The notes beneath the pieces are model-generated. The model was not told where the DNA came from, searched no databases, and worked only from the letters and a program-made list of their open reading frames with translations. 42,543 bases of DNA, from assembly GCA_036504895.1 (NCBI GenBank), contig DASXUJ010000099.1, forward strand, positions 1 through 42,543, read 5' to 3'. Below are positions 32,621 to 40,846 of this stretch, in pieces (positions within the stretch are counted from its first letter, which is position 1; every line of letters starts with the position of its first letter). Source of the stretch: Syntrophorhabdaceae bacterium. Lineage in GTDB: Bacteria; Desulfobacterota; Syntrophorhabdia; Syntrophorhabdales; Syntrophorhabdaceae. Position numbers and translations under genes: made by a program.

Positions 32621-35600
32621 CTATAATACGGCAGCCTCGTCCGGTTCCTCTTCGCACAGGGCCTGTTCCTTCTTTATAATCTGCACATCTCTATAGTGCA
32701 TCAGGTCTATCGCTTTCGCGGGACACTCGGCAGCGCATGAGCCGCAGCCCTTGCACTTGGTAATATCTATCTCCGCCTCGCCTTTCTCGTTTATTACCGG
32801 CACCGAATAGGGGCAAACCCTGACGCAGGTAAGGCAGGCCGCGCACTGCTCGGCATCCACATGGGCCACGATACCGCCCGCGGCCACCTGCTCCTTCGAC
32901 AGGATGGTGAGCGCCCTTGCTACCGCGCCTTCCGCCTGGGCAATCGACTCTTTCAGGCTCTTCGGTGAATGACAAAGGCCCGCGACAAACATGCCGTCAG
33001 AGGCGAAATCGACGGGGCGCAGCTTCATGTGGGCTTCGAGGAAAAAGCCCTCGTTGGTCCTGGGTAGTTTGAGAAGGGTGGCGAGCTCCTTATTCTCTCT
33101 CGGTATGATCGCGCTGCTCAGGGCTATGAAATCGGCCTGAAATACCACTTCTTCGCCTACCGAAGGGTCGTGGGAGGCCACGAAGAGGCCGCCTTCCCGC
33201 GCCTCGACTACAGGAGGCGCCTGCTTTTCGAAACGGATGAACCGCACCCCGAGCCTTCGTGCCTTGAGGTAATATTTTTCGAGGAACCCATAAGTCATCA
33301 TATCCCTGAAAAAGATCACCACGTCCGTTTCCGGCGTTTTCTCCTTGATCGCGATGGCGTTTTTCACGGCGCTTGTGCAGCAGATACGGCTGCAGTAAGG
33401 CCTTTCATCATTACGGGAGCCCACGCACTGGATCATGGCGATCCTCGTCGCATTGGAAAGTCCCCTGCCCTCGAGCCTCTCTTCCAGCTCCATCTGCGTC
33501 ATGACCCGCTCGTCTTCACCGTAAAGATAGGTCCCCGCGGGCTTCAGCTCCTCCCCGCCCGTGGCGAGGACGACCACCCCGTGAGCGATCTTTTCGTATC
33601 TTCTCTCCGGACCGATTCTGAAGCCCGTCTCGAAACTTCCCTTGAAGCCGGAATGGTCGACCGCCTCGGCATTCGTGATCACATGGATCAGGGGATGGCT
33701 TGTAACCCGCTCCATTGTTCCGGCAAGGTATTCCTGAAGATCGAGACCGTCCACGGTATGGAAGAGGCCTCTCAGGTTCCCTCCCAGGGCCTCCGATTTT
33801 TCAGCGAGAAAAACTTCGAAATTCTGGTTGGCCAGGTGCAGTGCCGCAGTCATACCCGCGATGCCGCCTCCCACCACGAGGGCTTTCTTGTTTACATCGA
33901 GCATCACTTCTTTGAGGGGCTTGATATAGTTGGCGTTCGTGACCGCCATCCGCACCAGGTCCTTTGCCTTCCGGGTTGCGCCCGGCTTATCCTGCATATG
34001 GACCCAGGAGCATTGGTCCCTGATATTCGCCATTTCAAAAAGGTATTTATTGAGTCCCGCATCCCGAATGGTAGCCCTGAATAAAGGCTCGTGGGTCCTG
34101 GGGGAGCAGGAGGCAACGACGACCCTGTTTATGCCGTGCTCGTCGATGAGCTTCTTCATCTTCTCCTGCGTGTCCTGGGAGCAGGTGAAAAGGTTCTCGT
34201 CGGAGAGCACTACATTCGGGAGACTCCTCGCGTAGGCCTGGACCTCGGGGACATTGACCACGCCCCCGATATTGACGCCGCAGTTGCAGACGAAAACGCC
34301 GATCCGGGGCTCTTCCCCTTCCACGTCCTTCTCTTCGGGAAGGACTTTAATGGTAAGGTCTTTACCGCGCGCCTCCGAGATGATCGACCCCGCCTCGCAC
34401 GCGGCGCCGCTTGCCTGGATCACGGTTTCGGGTATGTCTTTCGGTGATTCGCAGGCGCCGCTCACATAGATGCCCGGACGGGACGTAGTGAGCGGGTTCG
34501 ATCGGTCGGTCTTTATAAAGCCGTATTCGTTAAGATCAAGATCGAGTACGGACGCGAGCCCGGCAAGGTGCTCGGCGGGCCTCATGCCTACGGAGAGGAC
34601 CACGAGGTCGAACGACTCCGTTTGAAGCTCCCCGGCTTCATCGACATAGACGATCTCCACGTCTTTCGTCTCATAATCCTCGAGCACCCGGGATACGAGG
34701 GATTTCACGTACCTCACCCCGTGGTCGCCTTTCGCCCTCTCGTAATACTGGTCGAACCCTTTCCCGAAGGCGCGGACGTCCATATAGAAGATGGTGGGCT
34801 CGATATCGTTCTGGTGCTCTTTCGCGATGACCGCTTCTTTGGTGGCATACATGCAGCAGACGGACGAGCAGTATTCGTTCACCTTGTCCCTGCTCCCCAC
34901 GCATTGGAGAAAGGCGATCTTTTTCGGTATCTTCCCGTCGGAGGGCCTCATGATGACACTCGCCGTGGGGCCGGTGGCGGAGAGAATCCTCTCGAATTCC
35001 ACGCTGGTCACCACATTGGGATATATGCCGTACCCCAGCTCGGGCTTTTGCGTCGCGTCATAGGGCTCAAAACCGCTCGACACGATGATGCTCCCCACTT
35101 CGATGGTCTCCTCCGTGGGGGTCTCGAAATAATTTATCGCTTCGGGCTTGCAGAACTCTTCACAGATCCTGCATCCGAGACATTTCCGACAGTTGAGGCA
35201 GCGCTCCGCCTCGCGCCTGGCATCCTCCGCCGTCAGGGGGTGAAAGACCTCCTGAAAACCGGAACGTTCGGGAACAGGCAAGGACGGTATGGCCACCCTT
35301 GCCCGCTTCTCTATGAAGGATGGAATGTCCTCCACGAGCTTATCCTCTTTCGCCCTTCTGCCCGCTTTGAGGTTGCGACCTTCGAGAAAGCGGATGATCG
35401 ATTCCGATGCTTCCTTGCCCTGGGCAATGGCGTCGATGGCCATCTTCGGCCCTGTTACCACATCGCCGCCGGCAAACACCCCGGCGACCGTGGTCTCGAG
35501 GCTCACCGGGTCCGCCTTCACCCGCCCGTCCCTCAGGACCTCAAGACCCGGCAGGTCTTTTAAAAAGCCCGTATCCATGCTCTGCCCGATGGCGAGTATG

Positions 35601-37045
35601 ACCGTGTCCGCGTCGTAAGCGATGGTGACCGATTCATCGAAGCGGGGGCTGAATCTGCCCGCCTCGTCAAATACATCCGTGCACCTTCTGAACTCGACGC
35701 CTTTCACTGCGCCGTCCTTCACCTGTATCTCATTCGGGCCCCACGACGTGTGGACCCTCACGCCTTCCTCCACTGCCTGGTCGACCTCCCACTTGTGGGC
35801 AGGCATCTGGTCCCATGTTTCGAGGCACGCCATATGGACTTCTTTGGCTCCGAGCCTGCGGGCCGTAAGGGCCACGTCTATGGCCACGTTGCCGCCGCCG
35901 ATGACGAAGACCTTCTCCCCCATCTCCACGGGCTCGCCTGTTGCCACGGACCGGAGAAAGGCGATGCCTCCGATCACTCCCCGGGCGTCCTCGTTATCGA
36001 GGCCGAGGCTCCGGCCGCCATGGGCGCCCGCGCCGATAAAGACCGCATCATAGGAGTCGTGGATCTCGTTGACCCCTATATCCTTGCCTACTCGTGTATT
36101 ATATTTGACCTCGATGCCCATCTTCTCGACGATGGAGACCTCGCGGGCCAATTCTTCCTTGGGAAGCCTGTAGGCGGGAATGCCCACGTAGAGCATGCCG
36201 CCCAGCTTGTCGTGGGCCTCGAAGACGGTCACGCCATAGCCGGCCTTGCGAAGCTCCAGGGCACATTCGAGTCCCGCGGGCCCTCCGCCGATTACGGCGA
36301 CCTTCTTTCCCTTATCGGGCCCTGTCGCGGGTACGGGAATATCCCTCACGCCCGCCTCGTAATCGGCCACGAAGCGCTTCAGGGCGCATATGGCGACCGG
36401 CTGATCCACCTTTCGTCCCCTCAGACACTCTTCCTCGCAGGGGTGGGCGCATATGCGGCCTATGACGCCGGGGAAAGGGAGCCTTTCCCTGATAAGGTCG
36501 AGGGCTTCAAGAAATCTGCCCTCGGCGATGAGACCCACGTAATCTCTCGCGTTGAGATTTACGGGGCACCTGTTCACGCAGGGCGCGATCTCCCTGTCGA
36601 TGGCATAGGTCGAGGGTATGGCCTGGGGAAAGCTGATATAGGCGCCGGTCCTCCTGGAAAGACCCACATTATAGTCATTGCTCACGTCGATCGGACACTG
36701 GGGGGCGCACAGGGAGCAGGAGGTACACTTCTCCGGCATCACTCTGCGGGGCCTCCGCCTCAAAGTTACTTTGAAATTACCCGGCTCACCTTCAAGACCC
36801 ACCACATCCGTATTCATAAGAAGGTCTATATTGGGGTTCCGGCCCACCTCCACCAGTTTGGGCGCCATGATACACATGGAGCAATCGTTGGTGGGGAACG
36901 TCTTGTCGAGCTGCGACATCTTACCGCCGATATTCGGCTTCTCATCGGCGAGATACACCTTGTACCCCGCTTCCACGAGATCGAGGGATGCCTCCATCCC
37001 GCCTATGCCGCCGCCGATTACGAGTACCTTTCCTACCTTTTCCAT
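32621..37045 (-). CDS. hdrA: Giant HdrA fusion flavoprotein with an inserted GltD/NfnB-like module
   Basis: 1474 residues, longer than ordinary HdrA. Order: HdrA FAD site GGGIGG (11-16) and [4Fe-4S] motif CTSCSLCAPQCP (107-118); inserted glutamate-synthase-small-subunit/NfnB-like module about 150-635 with C156/C160/C199/C203/C207, FAD site GGGPAG (253-258), NAD(P) site GGGNVA (383-388) and a further Cys cluster (616-632); HdrA core continued 640-900 (CVGSRD, CSSVCC); second complete HdrA from about 913 (VCNCGVNIGG 919-928, GGGIAG 1059-1064, CVGSRN, ICCTSA); two C-terminal ferredoxin clusters (C1401-C1411, C1431-C1441). HdrA is the flavin bifurcation centre; the insert suggests NAD(P)H as electron source or sink. 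Start ATG 37045; 54 nt after the winged-helix gene, 18 nt before mvhD. Confidence 0.9.
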   Translation of the reverse strand: MEKVGKVLVIGGGIGGMEASLDLVEAGYKVYLADEKPNIGGKMSQLDKTFPTNDCSMCIMAPKLVEVGRNPNIDLLMNTDVVGLEGEPGNFKVTLRRRPRRVMPEKCTSCSLCAPQCPIDVSNDYNVGLSRRTGAYISFPQAIPSTYAIDREIAPCVNRCPVNLNARDYVGLIAEGRFLEALDLIRERLPFPGVIGRICAHPCEEECLRGRKVDQPVAICALKRFVADYEAGVRDIPVPATGPDKGKKVAVIGGGPAGLECALELRKAGYGVTVFEAHDKLGGMLYVGIPAYRLPKEELAREVSIVEKMGIEVKYNTRVGKDIGVNEIHDSYDAVFIGAGAHGGRSLGLDNEDARGVIGGIAFLRSVATGEPVEMGEKVFVIGGGNVAIDVALTARRLGAKEVHMACLETWDQMPAHKWEVDQAVEEGVRVHTSWGPNEIQVKDGAVKGVEFRRCTDVFDEAGRFSPRFDESVTIAYDADTVILAIGQSMDTGFLKDLPGLEVLRDGRVKADPVSLETTVAGVFAGGDVVTGPKMAIDAIAQGKEASESIIRFLEGRNLKAGRRAKEDKLVEDIPSFIEKRARVAIPSLPVPERSGFQEVFHPLTAEDARREAERCLNCRKCLGCRICEEFCKPEAINYFETPTEETIEVGSIIVSSGFEPYDATQKPELGYGIYPNVVTSVEFERILSATGPTASVIMRPSDGKIPKKIAFLQCVGSRDKVNEYCSSVCCMYATKEAVIAKEHQNDIEPTIFYMDVRAFGKGFDQYYERAKGDHGVRYVKSLVSRVLEDYETKDVEIVYVDEAGELQTESFDLVVLSVGMRPAEHLAGLASVLDLDLNEYGFIKTDRSNPLTTSRPGIYVSGACESPKDIPETVIQASGAACEAGSIISEARGKDLTIKVLPEEKDVEGEEPRIGVFVCNCGVNIGGVVNVPEVQAYARSLPNVVLSDENLFTCSQDTQEKMKKLIDEHGINRVVVASCSPRTHEPLFRATIRDAGLNKYLFEMANIRDQCSWVHMQDKPGATRKAKDLVRMAVTNANYIKPLKEVMLDVNKKALVVGGGIAGMTAALHLANQNFEVFLAEKSEALGGNLRGLFHTVDGLDLQEYLAGTMERVTSHPLIHVITNAEAVDHSGFKGSFETGFRIGPERRYEKIAHGVVVLATGGEELKPAGTYLYGEDERVMTQMELEERLEGRGLSNATRIAMIQCVGSRNDERPYCSRICCTSAVKNAIAIKEKTPETDVVIFFRDMMTYGFLEKYYLKARRLGVRFIRFEKQAPPVVEAREGGLFVASHDPSVGEEVVFQADFIALSSAIIPRENKELATLLKLPRTNEGFFLEAHMKLRPVDFASDGMFVAGLCHSPKSLKESIAQAEGAVARALTILSKEQVAAGGIVAHVDAEQCAACLTCVRVCPYSVPVINEKGEAEIDITKCKGCGSCAAECPAKAIDLMHYRDVQIIKKEQALCEEEPDEAAVL

Positions 37046-37099
37046 ATCCTCCTGCCTAAAACTCCCTGCGCCTGAAAGGCAACCGGTTTTCCCGCCTTC

Positions 37100-37456
37100 C
37101 TACGCTCTTGTTCTGAATGATGCATCTCTTCCCACGTGACCTGATATCTCGACCCGGTTTCTCCTCATAAGTTCCTTCAGGTGACGGAAACAGAGGTCCT
37201 CCCTGAGCCCGAGCTTCGCGGACAAGCCCCTGACCGTATCATCGCCGCCCTGCAGCGCTTCCAGGATTCTCGCCTTCTCCAGCGACATGGCGAGAAGGGG
37301 ATCGAAGACCAGGGAGAACTGCCTGTCCGTAAATTTCTCCCCATAGACGTTCCCCTCTTTGAGGGCGGTCTTTCTCTCGAGGAGCCTCGTCAGCTTGTCA
37401 GCCCCTTCAGGGTCATATTTTTTGATGAAATCAAGTTTTTCTTGCATATCCGTCAT
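37100..37456 (-). CDS. Winged-helix protein encoded inside the hdr operon
   Basis: 118 residues. N-terminal helices (residues 1-60, with a hydrophobic SLVFDPLLAMSLEKARIL stretch) and a winged helix-turn-helix near 62-110: ARILEALQGGDDTVRGLSAK, LGLREDLCFRHLKELMRRN, ISGHVGRDASFRTRA, matching the ArsR/TrmB-like fold. No metal-ligand Cys cluster. Placed between hdrB (42 nt) and hdrA (54 nt) on the same strand, so made with the complex. Could be a local repressor, a redox-linked regulator, or a structural subunit that kept the fold. I know no established role for it. Confidence 0.75.
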   Translation of the reverse strand: MTDMQEKLDFIKKYDPEGADKLTRLLERKTALKEGNVYGEKFTDRQFSLVFDPLLAMSLEKARILEALQGGDDTVRGLSAKLGLREDLCFRHLKELMRRNRVEISGHVGRDASFRTRA

Positions 37457-37498
37457 TTCTCACTATCCTATTTCTTTCTTCCGGAAAAAATCGGGTTC

Positions 37499-38386
37499 TT
37501 ATGCCGGAGTTCGAAGGGAGACCTCCGGGACGATTTTCTTCACCTTCTCCGCGATCCCGGAGGGGGCTATGATATGGGAGCCTTTTCCGGAAAGCCTTCC
37601 GAAGAGGGCAAGCTCGAAGATCTCGGAGAGAAAGAGGACAGGCAGGTTCCCTTGCTCCCTCCCGAGGTAGGGAAGGATATCGAGGTTAAGCTGGCACAGC
37701 GGGCAGGACGTGACCACCGCGTCCGCGCCGACCTTGAGCGCCATGTCCATAATCTTGCCCGAAAGCCTCAGCGTCATATCCTTGTTCGTGAGGGTCTTGC
37801 TCGCCCCGCAGCACTCCATCTTATAGGGCCAGGGCACTACCTCCGTGCCCGCCGCCCACAGGAGGGTATCCATGCTCTCCGGGTTCTCCTTGTCGTCAAA
37901 GGCGTCCATTCCCATGATGCGGGTAAGCACGCACCCGTAGTAGGGCACGACTTTCAGGTCCGACAGGTCATAGACGATGCTTCCGGCAATCCGTTCTATA
38001 CCCACATATTCGTGGAAAACCTCCATGATGTTCCTAACCTCTGCGGAGCCCAGGCATTTCAGCGGTGCGATGGCGCGGTTGACCTCGTCCCTCAGCGTTT
38101 TGTCCGTCCGGAGTTTTTCGTTGGTAATCTTCGATTTGTTGTAGCAGGCCGAGCAGGGGGCAAAGAAAGGCCGGTCAAGGCCCTCGGCGAGGCTGAGGTT
38201 CCGCGCCGTAAGGGCATAAGAGAGTGTGTCGTCTATGGTGGGCGCCGCCGAAGCCCCGCAGCACGACCAGTCGTCAAGCTCGATAAGCTCTACCCCGTAG
38301 AGCGAGAATACCTCCTTGATCGATTGCTCGTAAAACTTGCTCGAAGTCTTCATGGAACAGCCGGGGTAATAGGTAAGTTTCCTCAT
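37499..38386 (-). CDS. hdrB: Heterodisulfide-reductase-like subunit HdrB
   Basis: 295 residues with two complete CCG domains (Cx31-39CCx34-35CxxC): C10, C42-C43, C78-x2-C81 and C152, C192-C193, C228-x2-C231. In methanogens these bind two noncubane [4Fe-4S] clusters that cleave the disulfide; in MetFV complexes of acetogens the natural acceptor is unsettled. LTYYPGCSM and SCCGASAAPT are typical of HdrB. All eight ligand cysteines are kept, so catalysis at the cluster is plausible. Its ATG overlaps the hdrC stop by 4 bp. Confidence 0.94.
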   Translation of the reverse strand: MRKLTYYPGCSMKTSSKFYEQSIKEVFSLYGVELIELDDWSCCGASAAPTIDDTLSYALTARNLSLAEGLDRPFFAPCSACYNKSKITNEKLRTDKTLRDEVNRAIAPLKCLGSAEVRNIMEVFHEYVGIERIAGSIVYDLSDLKVVPYYGCVLTRIMGMDAFDDKENPESMDTLLWAAGTEVVPWPYKMECCGASKTLTNKDMTLRLSGKIMDMALKVGADAVVTSCPLCQLNLDILPYLGREQGNLPVLFLSEIFELALFGRLSGKGSHIIAPSGIAEKVKKIVPEVSLRTPA

Positions 38387-38934
38387 ATGCCCTGACCCCT
38401 CTCTTTCTTTTCGGCTTCTATACGGGCAAAGATCTCCTTGAACCCGTTGCGGTCCTTTATGTTGTGGGGGAGTATCCCGAGCCTTCCCCTGACCATCATT
38501 CCCACGCCCATCTTCGTATCTTCAAAGAAATTCTTCTTGTCCACCTTATACTTAATGACCGCCTCGATCTCATGGAGCCTGCCGTGCTTACGCACACTCT
38601 CCAGGAAAAGCCGATCGAACTTCCACGTATCTTCCTCGGCCCCTGTGCGTTCTTTCATGGCAATTTTTCTGATTGTATCGAAGACATGGGCGATATCGAT
38701 GTCATTGGGGCACCTCACGCTGCACGTGACGCACTGGAGGCAGGTCCATACGGTCTTCGACGCGAGGACACGCTCCCTCTCTCCCAGGATGATGTACCGT
38801 ATAACCCTGTGGGGGTAAATATCCATCTCTTTCACCACCGGGCAGCCGACCGTACACCGGTAACACTGGTAACATCCGGATATCTTCTGCCCGGAGGCAT
38901 TCTCCATCTCGTTAAGAAAAGAAAGATCCTTCAT
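38383..38934 (-). CDS. hdrC: Heterodisulfide-reductase-like subunit HdrC
   Basis: 183 residues from ATG 38934 (AAAGGA 6-7 nt before it); an ATG six codons upstream lacks an SD. Two [4Fe-4S] motifs: C21-x2-C24-x2-C27-x3-C31-P and C65-x2-C68-x2-C71-x3-C75-P. Soluble ferredoxin-like subunit that links HdrA to HdrB. The C-terminal part is helical (GIERIAG-like segment lacking membrane spans). First gene of the operon hdrC-hdrB-wHTH-hdrA-mvhD-metV-metF, with a probable promoter at 39004-39033. Confidence 0.93.
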   Translation of the reverse strand: MKDLSFLNEMENASGQKISGCYQCYRCTVGCPVVKEMDIYPHRVIRYIILGERERVLASKTVWTCLQCVTCSVRCPNDIDIAHVFDTIRKIAMKERTGAEEDTWKFDRLFLESVRKHGRLHEIEAVIKYKVDKKNFFEDTKMGVGMMVRGRLGILPHNIKDRNGFKEIFARIEAEKKERGQGI

Positions 38935-39003
38935 GATATGTCCTTTACCCATCTTAAATACAAGTTAATAATATCGCTGTCCTGGTAATCAGGTGTGCGC
39001 AAC

Positions 39004-39033
39004 ATTATACAATGAGAAGGGGGGTATTTGCAA
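39004..39033 (-). promoter_or_regulatory. Promoter of the hdrCBA-mvhD-metVF operon
   Basis: Minus strand -10 TATAAT (39004-39009), 18-bp spacer, -35 TTGCAA (39028-39033). Start predicted near 38997, leaving a ~60-nt leader to hdrC. The inverted sequence CCTGGTAATCAGG (38982-38994) lies just after the start, possibly an operator. Confidence 0.5.
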
Positions 39034-39221
39034 TATAGACGGGGCCCAAGAGGCCGCTGTCGGGAGAGCTTTACACCCCGGCGAGGAAGTATCTGGCGGC
39101 CGGCCCGTTATCAATAGATCTGAAAATATGAACGCTCCATGGACGAGCACGACCCGGTTCAGGCATAGAAGACCGGACACAGGACTCAACCCCTTCGTGA
39201 ACAATTTGTCCGGACCTCGCC

Positions 39222-39251
39222 TTGACAAGCCCGGGGTTCACTCCACATATT
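39222..39251 (+). promoter_or_regulatory. Candidate promoter of the 71-residue gene
   Basis: Consensus -35 TTGACA (39222-39227), 18-bp spacer, -10 CATATT (39246-39251), immediately followed by AT-rich DNA and the gene at 39297. Divergent from the hdr promoter. The 190 bp between the two promoters show no convincing gene. Confidence 0.45.
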
Positions 39252-39296
39252 ATATATAAATCCCATTAAGAACGATCTCACAAGAAGGAGGAAACC

Positions 39297-39512
39297 ATGG
39301 CAAAATTCGTCTCCATCGGCAAGAAATTCCTCAATTTGGAAAATGTTGACTACATCGAAATAGGTGAAGAAGAGAGCTCCCCTATCACCGTCTGTTTCGG
39401 AGGCCAGGGGGAGGGGTGGAGGACGCTCAAGTTTTCCGGCGATGACGCCGCCAAACTTTGGGAAATGTTGGAGGAAGAGAATATCCTTGGAACATGCAGC
39501 CCTCGCCAGTAA
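39297..39512 (+). CDS. Small hypothetical protein, 71 residues
   Basis: I do not recognise a named family. Excellent SD AGAAGGAGG 6 nt before the ATG. The sequence MAKFVSIGKKFLNLENVDYI then EEESSPITVCFGG and TLKFSGDDAAKLWEMLEEEN has alternating strands, a conserved-looking N-terminal sheet and a final helix, as in small beta-barrel-plus-helix proteins. Own promoter and SD support a real gene. Lies between the hdr operon and the desaturase. Role unknown. Confidence 0.72.
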   Translation: MAKFVSIGKKFLNLENVDYIEIGEEESSPITVCFGGQGEGWRTLKFSGDDAAKLWEMLEEENILGTCSPRQ

Positions 39513-39654
39513 CGCGGTGACCGGCTAAAACAGTAATATTCGGGAAGGCGTTGAATATGCGCCGGTGGCACAGGTGTCTTGCAAGGCAGAAGATCTGTGC
39601 CACTCCTTTAATATATCCTCAGCATTTTTCAGGAAACCATGCGCAGGAGCAGCG

Positions 39655-40797
39655 ATGGCAGGAACCGAGGGGCCCCGGCAGACGTCCGCTGAACGGACCG
39701 GTCAAGCTACGCGATCCATACTGAAGCTGGAATTCGGAGACGACAGGTCCTTTGAGAATGATCTTCGCCGCCGGGTCGATGAATATTTCACTCATGTAAT
39801 CGGGCAGTCAAGGCAAGGCAACCGGCAGATGTACCTCAAAACCGGCATCATCCTCGCCTCACTCATCACTTTCTATCTCCTCCTTGTTTTTACGGCCTCG
39901 AGCATATGGCAGGCACTTCCGCTCTCGATCCTGCTCGGATTTTCAGTGGCGGGGATAGGGTTCAACATTGCCCATGATGGGGGCCACGGAGCATATTCAA
40001 AAAACCGCGTGATCAACAAACTGGCGGCAATGACCATGGACCTCGCAGGTGTCAGCTCTTACGTCTGGTTCTGGAAACATTCGGTCATCCATCACCGGTA
40101 CGTCAATATCACCGGTTACGATACGGATGTCGACATCGGTATTCTCGGCAGGTTGTCTCCCCATAGCCGCAGGCTCCCTTTTCATCGATGGCAGCACCTG
40201 TATCTCTGGCTCCTCTATGGGTTTCTTGCGGCCAAGATGCAGTTTGTCGACGATTTCAAAAGGGTTATACGGGGTCGAATAGGCGGGCACGGGTTTCCAC
40301 GCCCCAAAGGATGGGACCTGGTAATTTTCGTCTTCGGCAAGGTGGTCTTCTTCGCGTGGGCCTTCGCCATTCCCTTCATTTTCCACCCCCTGGGCGCCGT
40401 TCTTCTCTTCTATTGCGTGGGCGTCTCCGTTCTGGGTATCATGCTTTCAGTCGTCTTTCAGCTTCCCCATTGCGTGGGCCAGTCGGAATTCCCTCAACCC
40501 GAAAAAGAGACAGGACGCATGAAAAACCCCTGGGCGGTACATCAGGCACGGGTCGCCCTCGACTTCGCCCGCAACAGCCGAATCGTTCGCTGGCCCGTCG
40601 GGGGGTTAAATTTCCATCTCGAGCACCATCTTCTTCCCACGATCTGTCACATTCATTACCCGGCACTCACGAAAATCGTGGAACAGACATGCCGGGACCA
40701 CGGGGTAAAATACGCGGAGCATCCCACGTTCCGCTCGGGTATCGCCTCCCATTACCGGTGGCTGAAGCTGATGGGCGCTCCGGATAAGGGCGCCTAA
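39655..40797 (+). CDS. Fatty-acid desaturase (membrane di-iron, D5/D6-like)
   Basis: 380 residues from ATG 39655 (AGGAGC 4 nt before); a GTG at 39565 is 30 codons earlier without good SD. All three histidine boxes are present: HDGGHGAYS near residue 110, HSVIHHRYVN near 141-150, and FHLEHHLLP near 321-329. Hydrophobic pairs (GIILASLITFYLLLVFTASS, FVFGKVVFFAWAFAIPFIF) form four membrane spans. These enzymes insert double bonds into acyl chains at the membrane using O2 and reduced ferredoxin; this is unexpected in an anaerobe. The D5/D6 front-end type lacks a cytochrome-b5 domain here. Product unknown. Confidence 0.88.
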   Translation: MAGTEGPRQTSAERTGQATRSILKLEFGDDRSFENDLRRRVDEYFTHVIGQSRQGNRQMYLKTGIILASLITFYLLLVFTASSIWQALPLSILLGFSVAGIGFNIAHDGGHGAYSKNRVINKLAAMTMDLAGVSSYVWFWKHSVIHHRYVNITGYDTDVDIGILGRLSPHSRRLPFHRWQHLYLWLLYGFLAAKMQFVDDFKRVIRGRIGGHGFPRPKGWDLVIFVFGKVVFFAWAFAIPFIFHPLGAVLLFYCVGVSVLGIMLSVVFQLPHCVGQSEFPQPEKETGRMKNPWAVHQARVALDFARNSRIVRWPVGGLNFHLEHHLLPTICHIHYPALTKIVEQTCRDHGVKYAEHPTFRSGIASHYRWLKLMGAPDKGA

Positions 40798-40846
40798 GGG
40801 AGATTCTACGATTGAGATCCGGCACAACGGACGAGGGCGTCCACCC

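Noticed and set aside
35750-37075. 441-codon open frame on the plus strand opposite hdrA
   Set aside because: Antisense of a GC-rich coding region; composition reads as a mirror of hdrA codons and shows no family feature.
38993-39259. 88-codon plus-strand frame between hdrC and the 71-residue gene
   Set aside because: It spans both divergent promoters and shows no SD or family feature.
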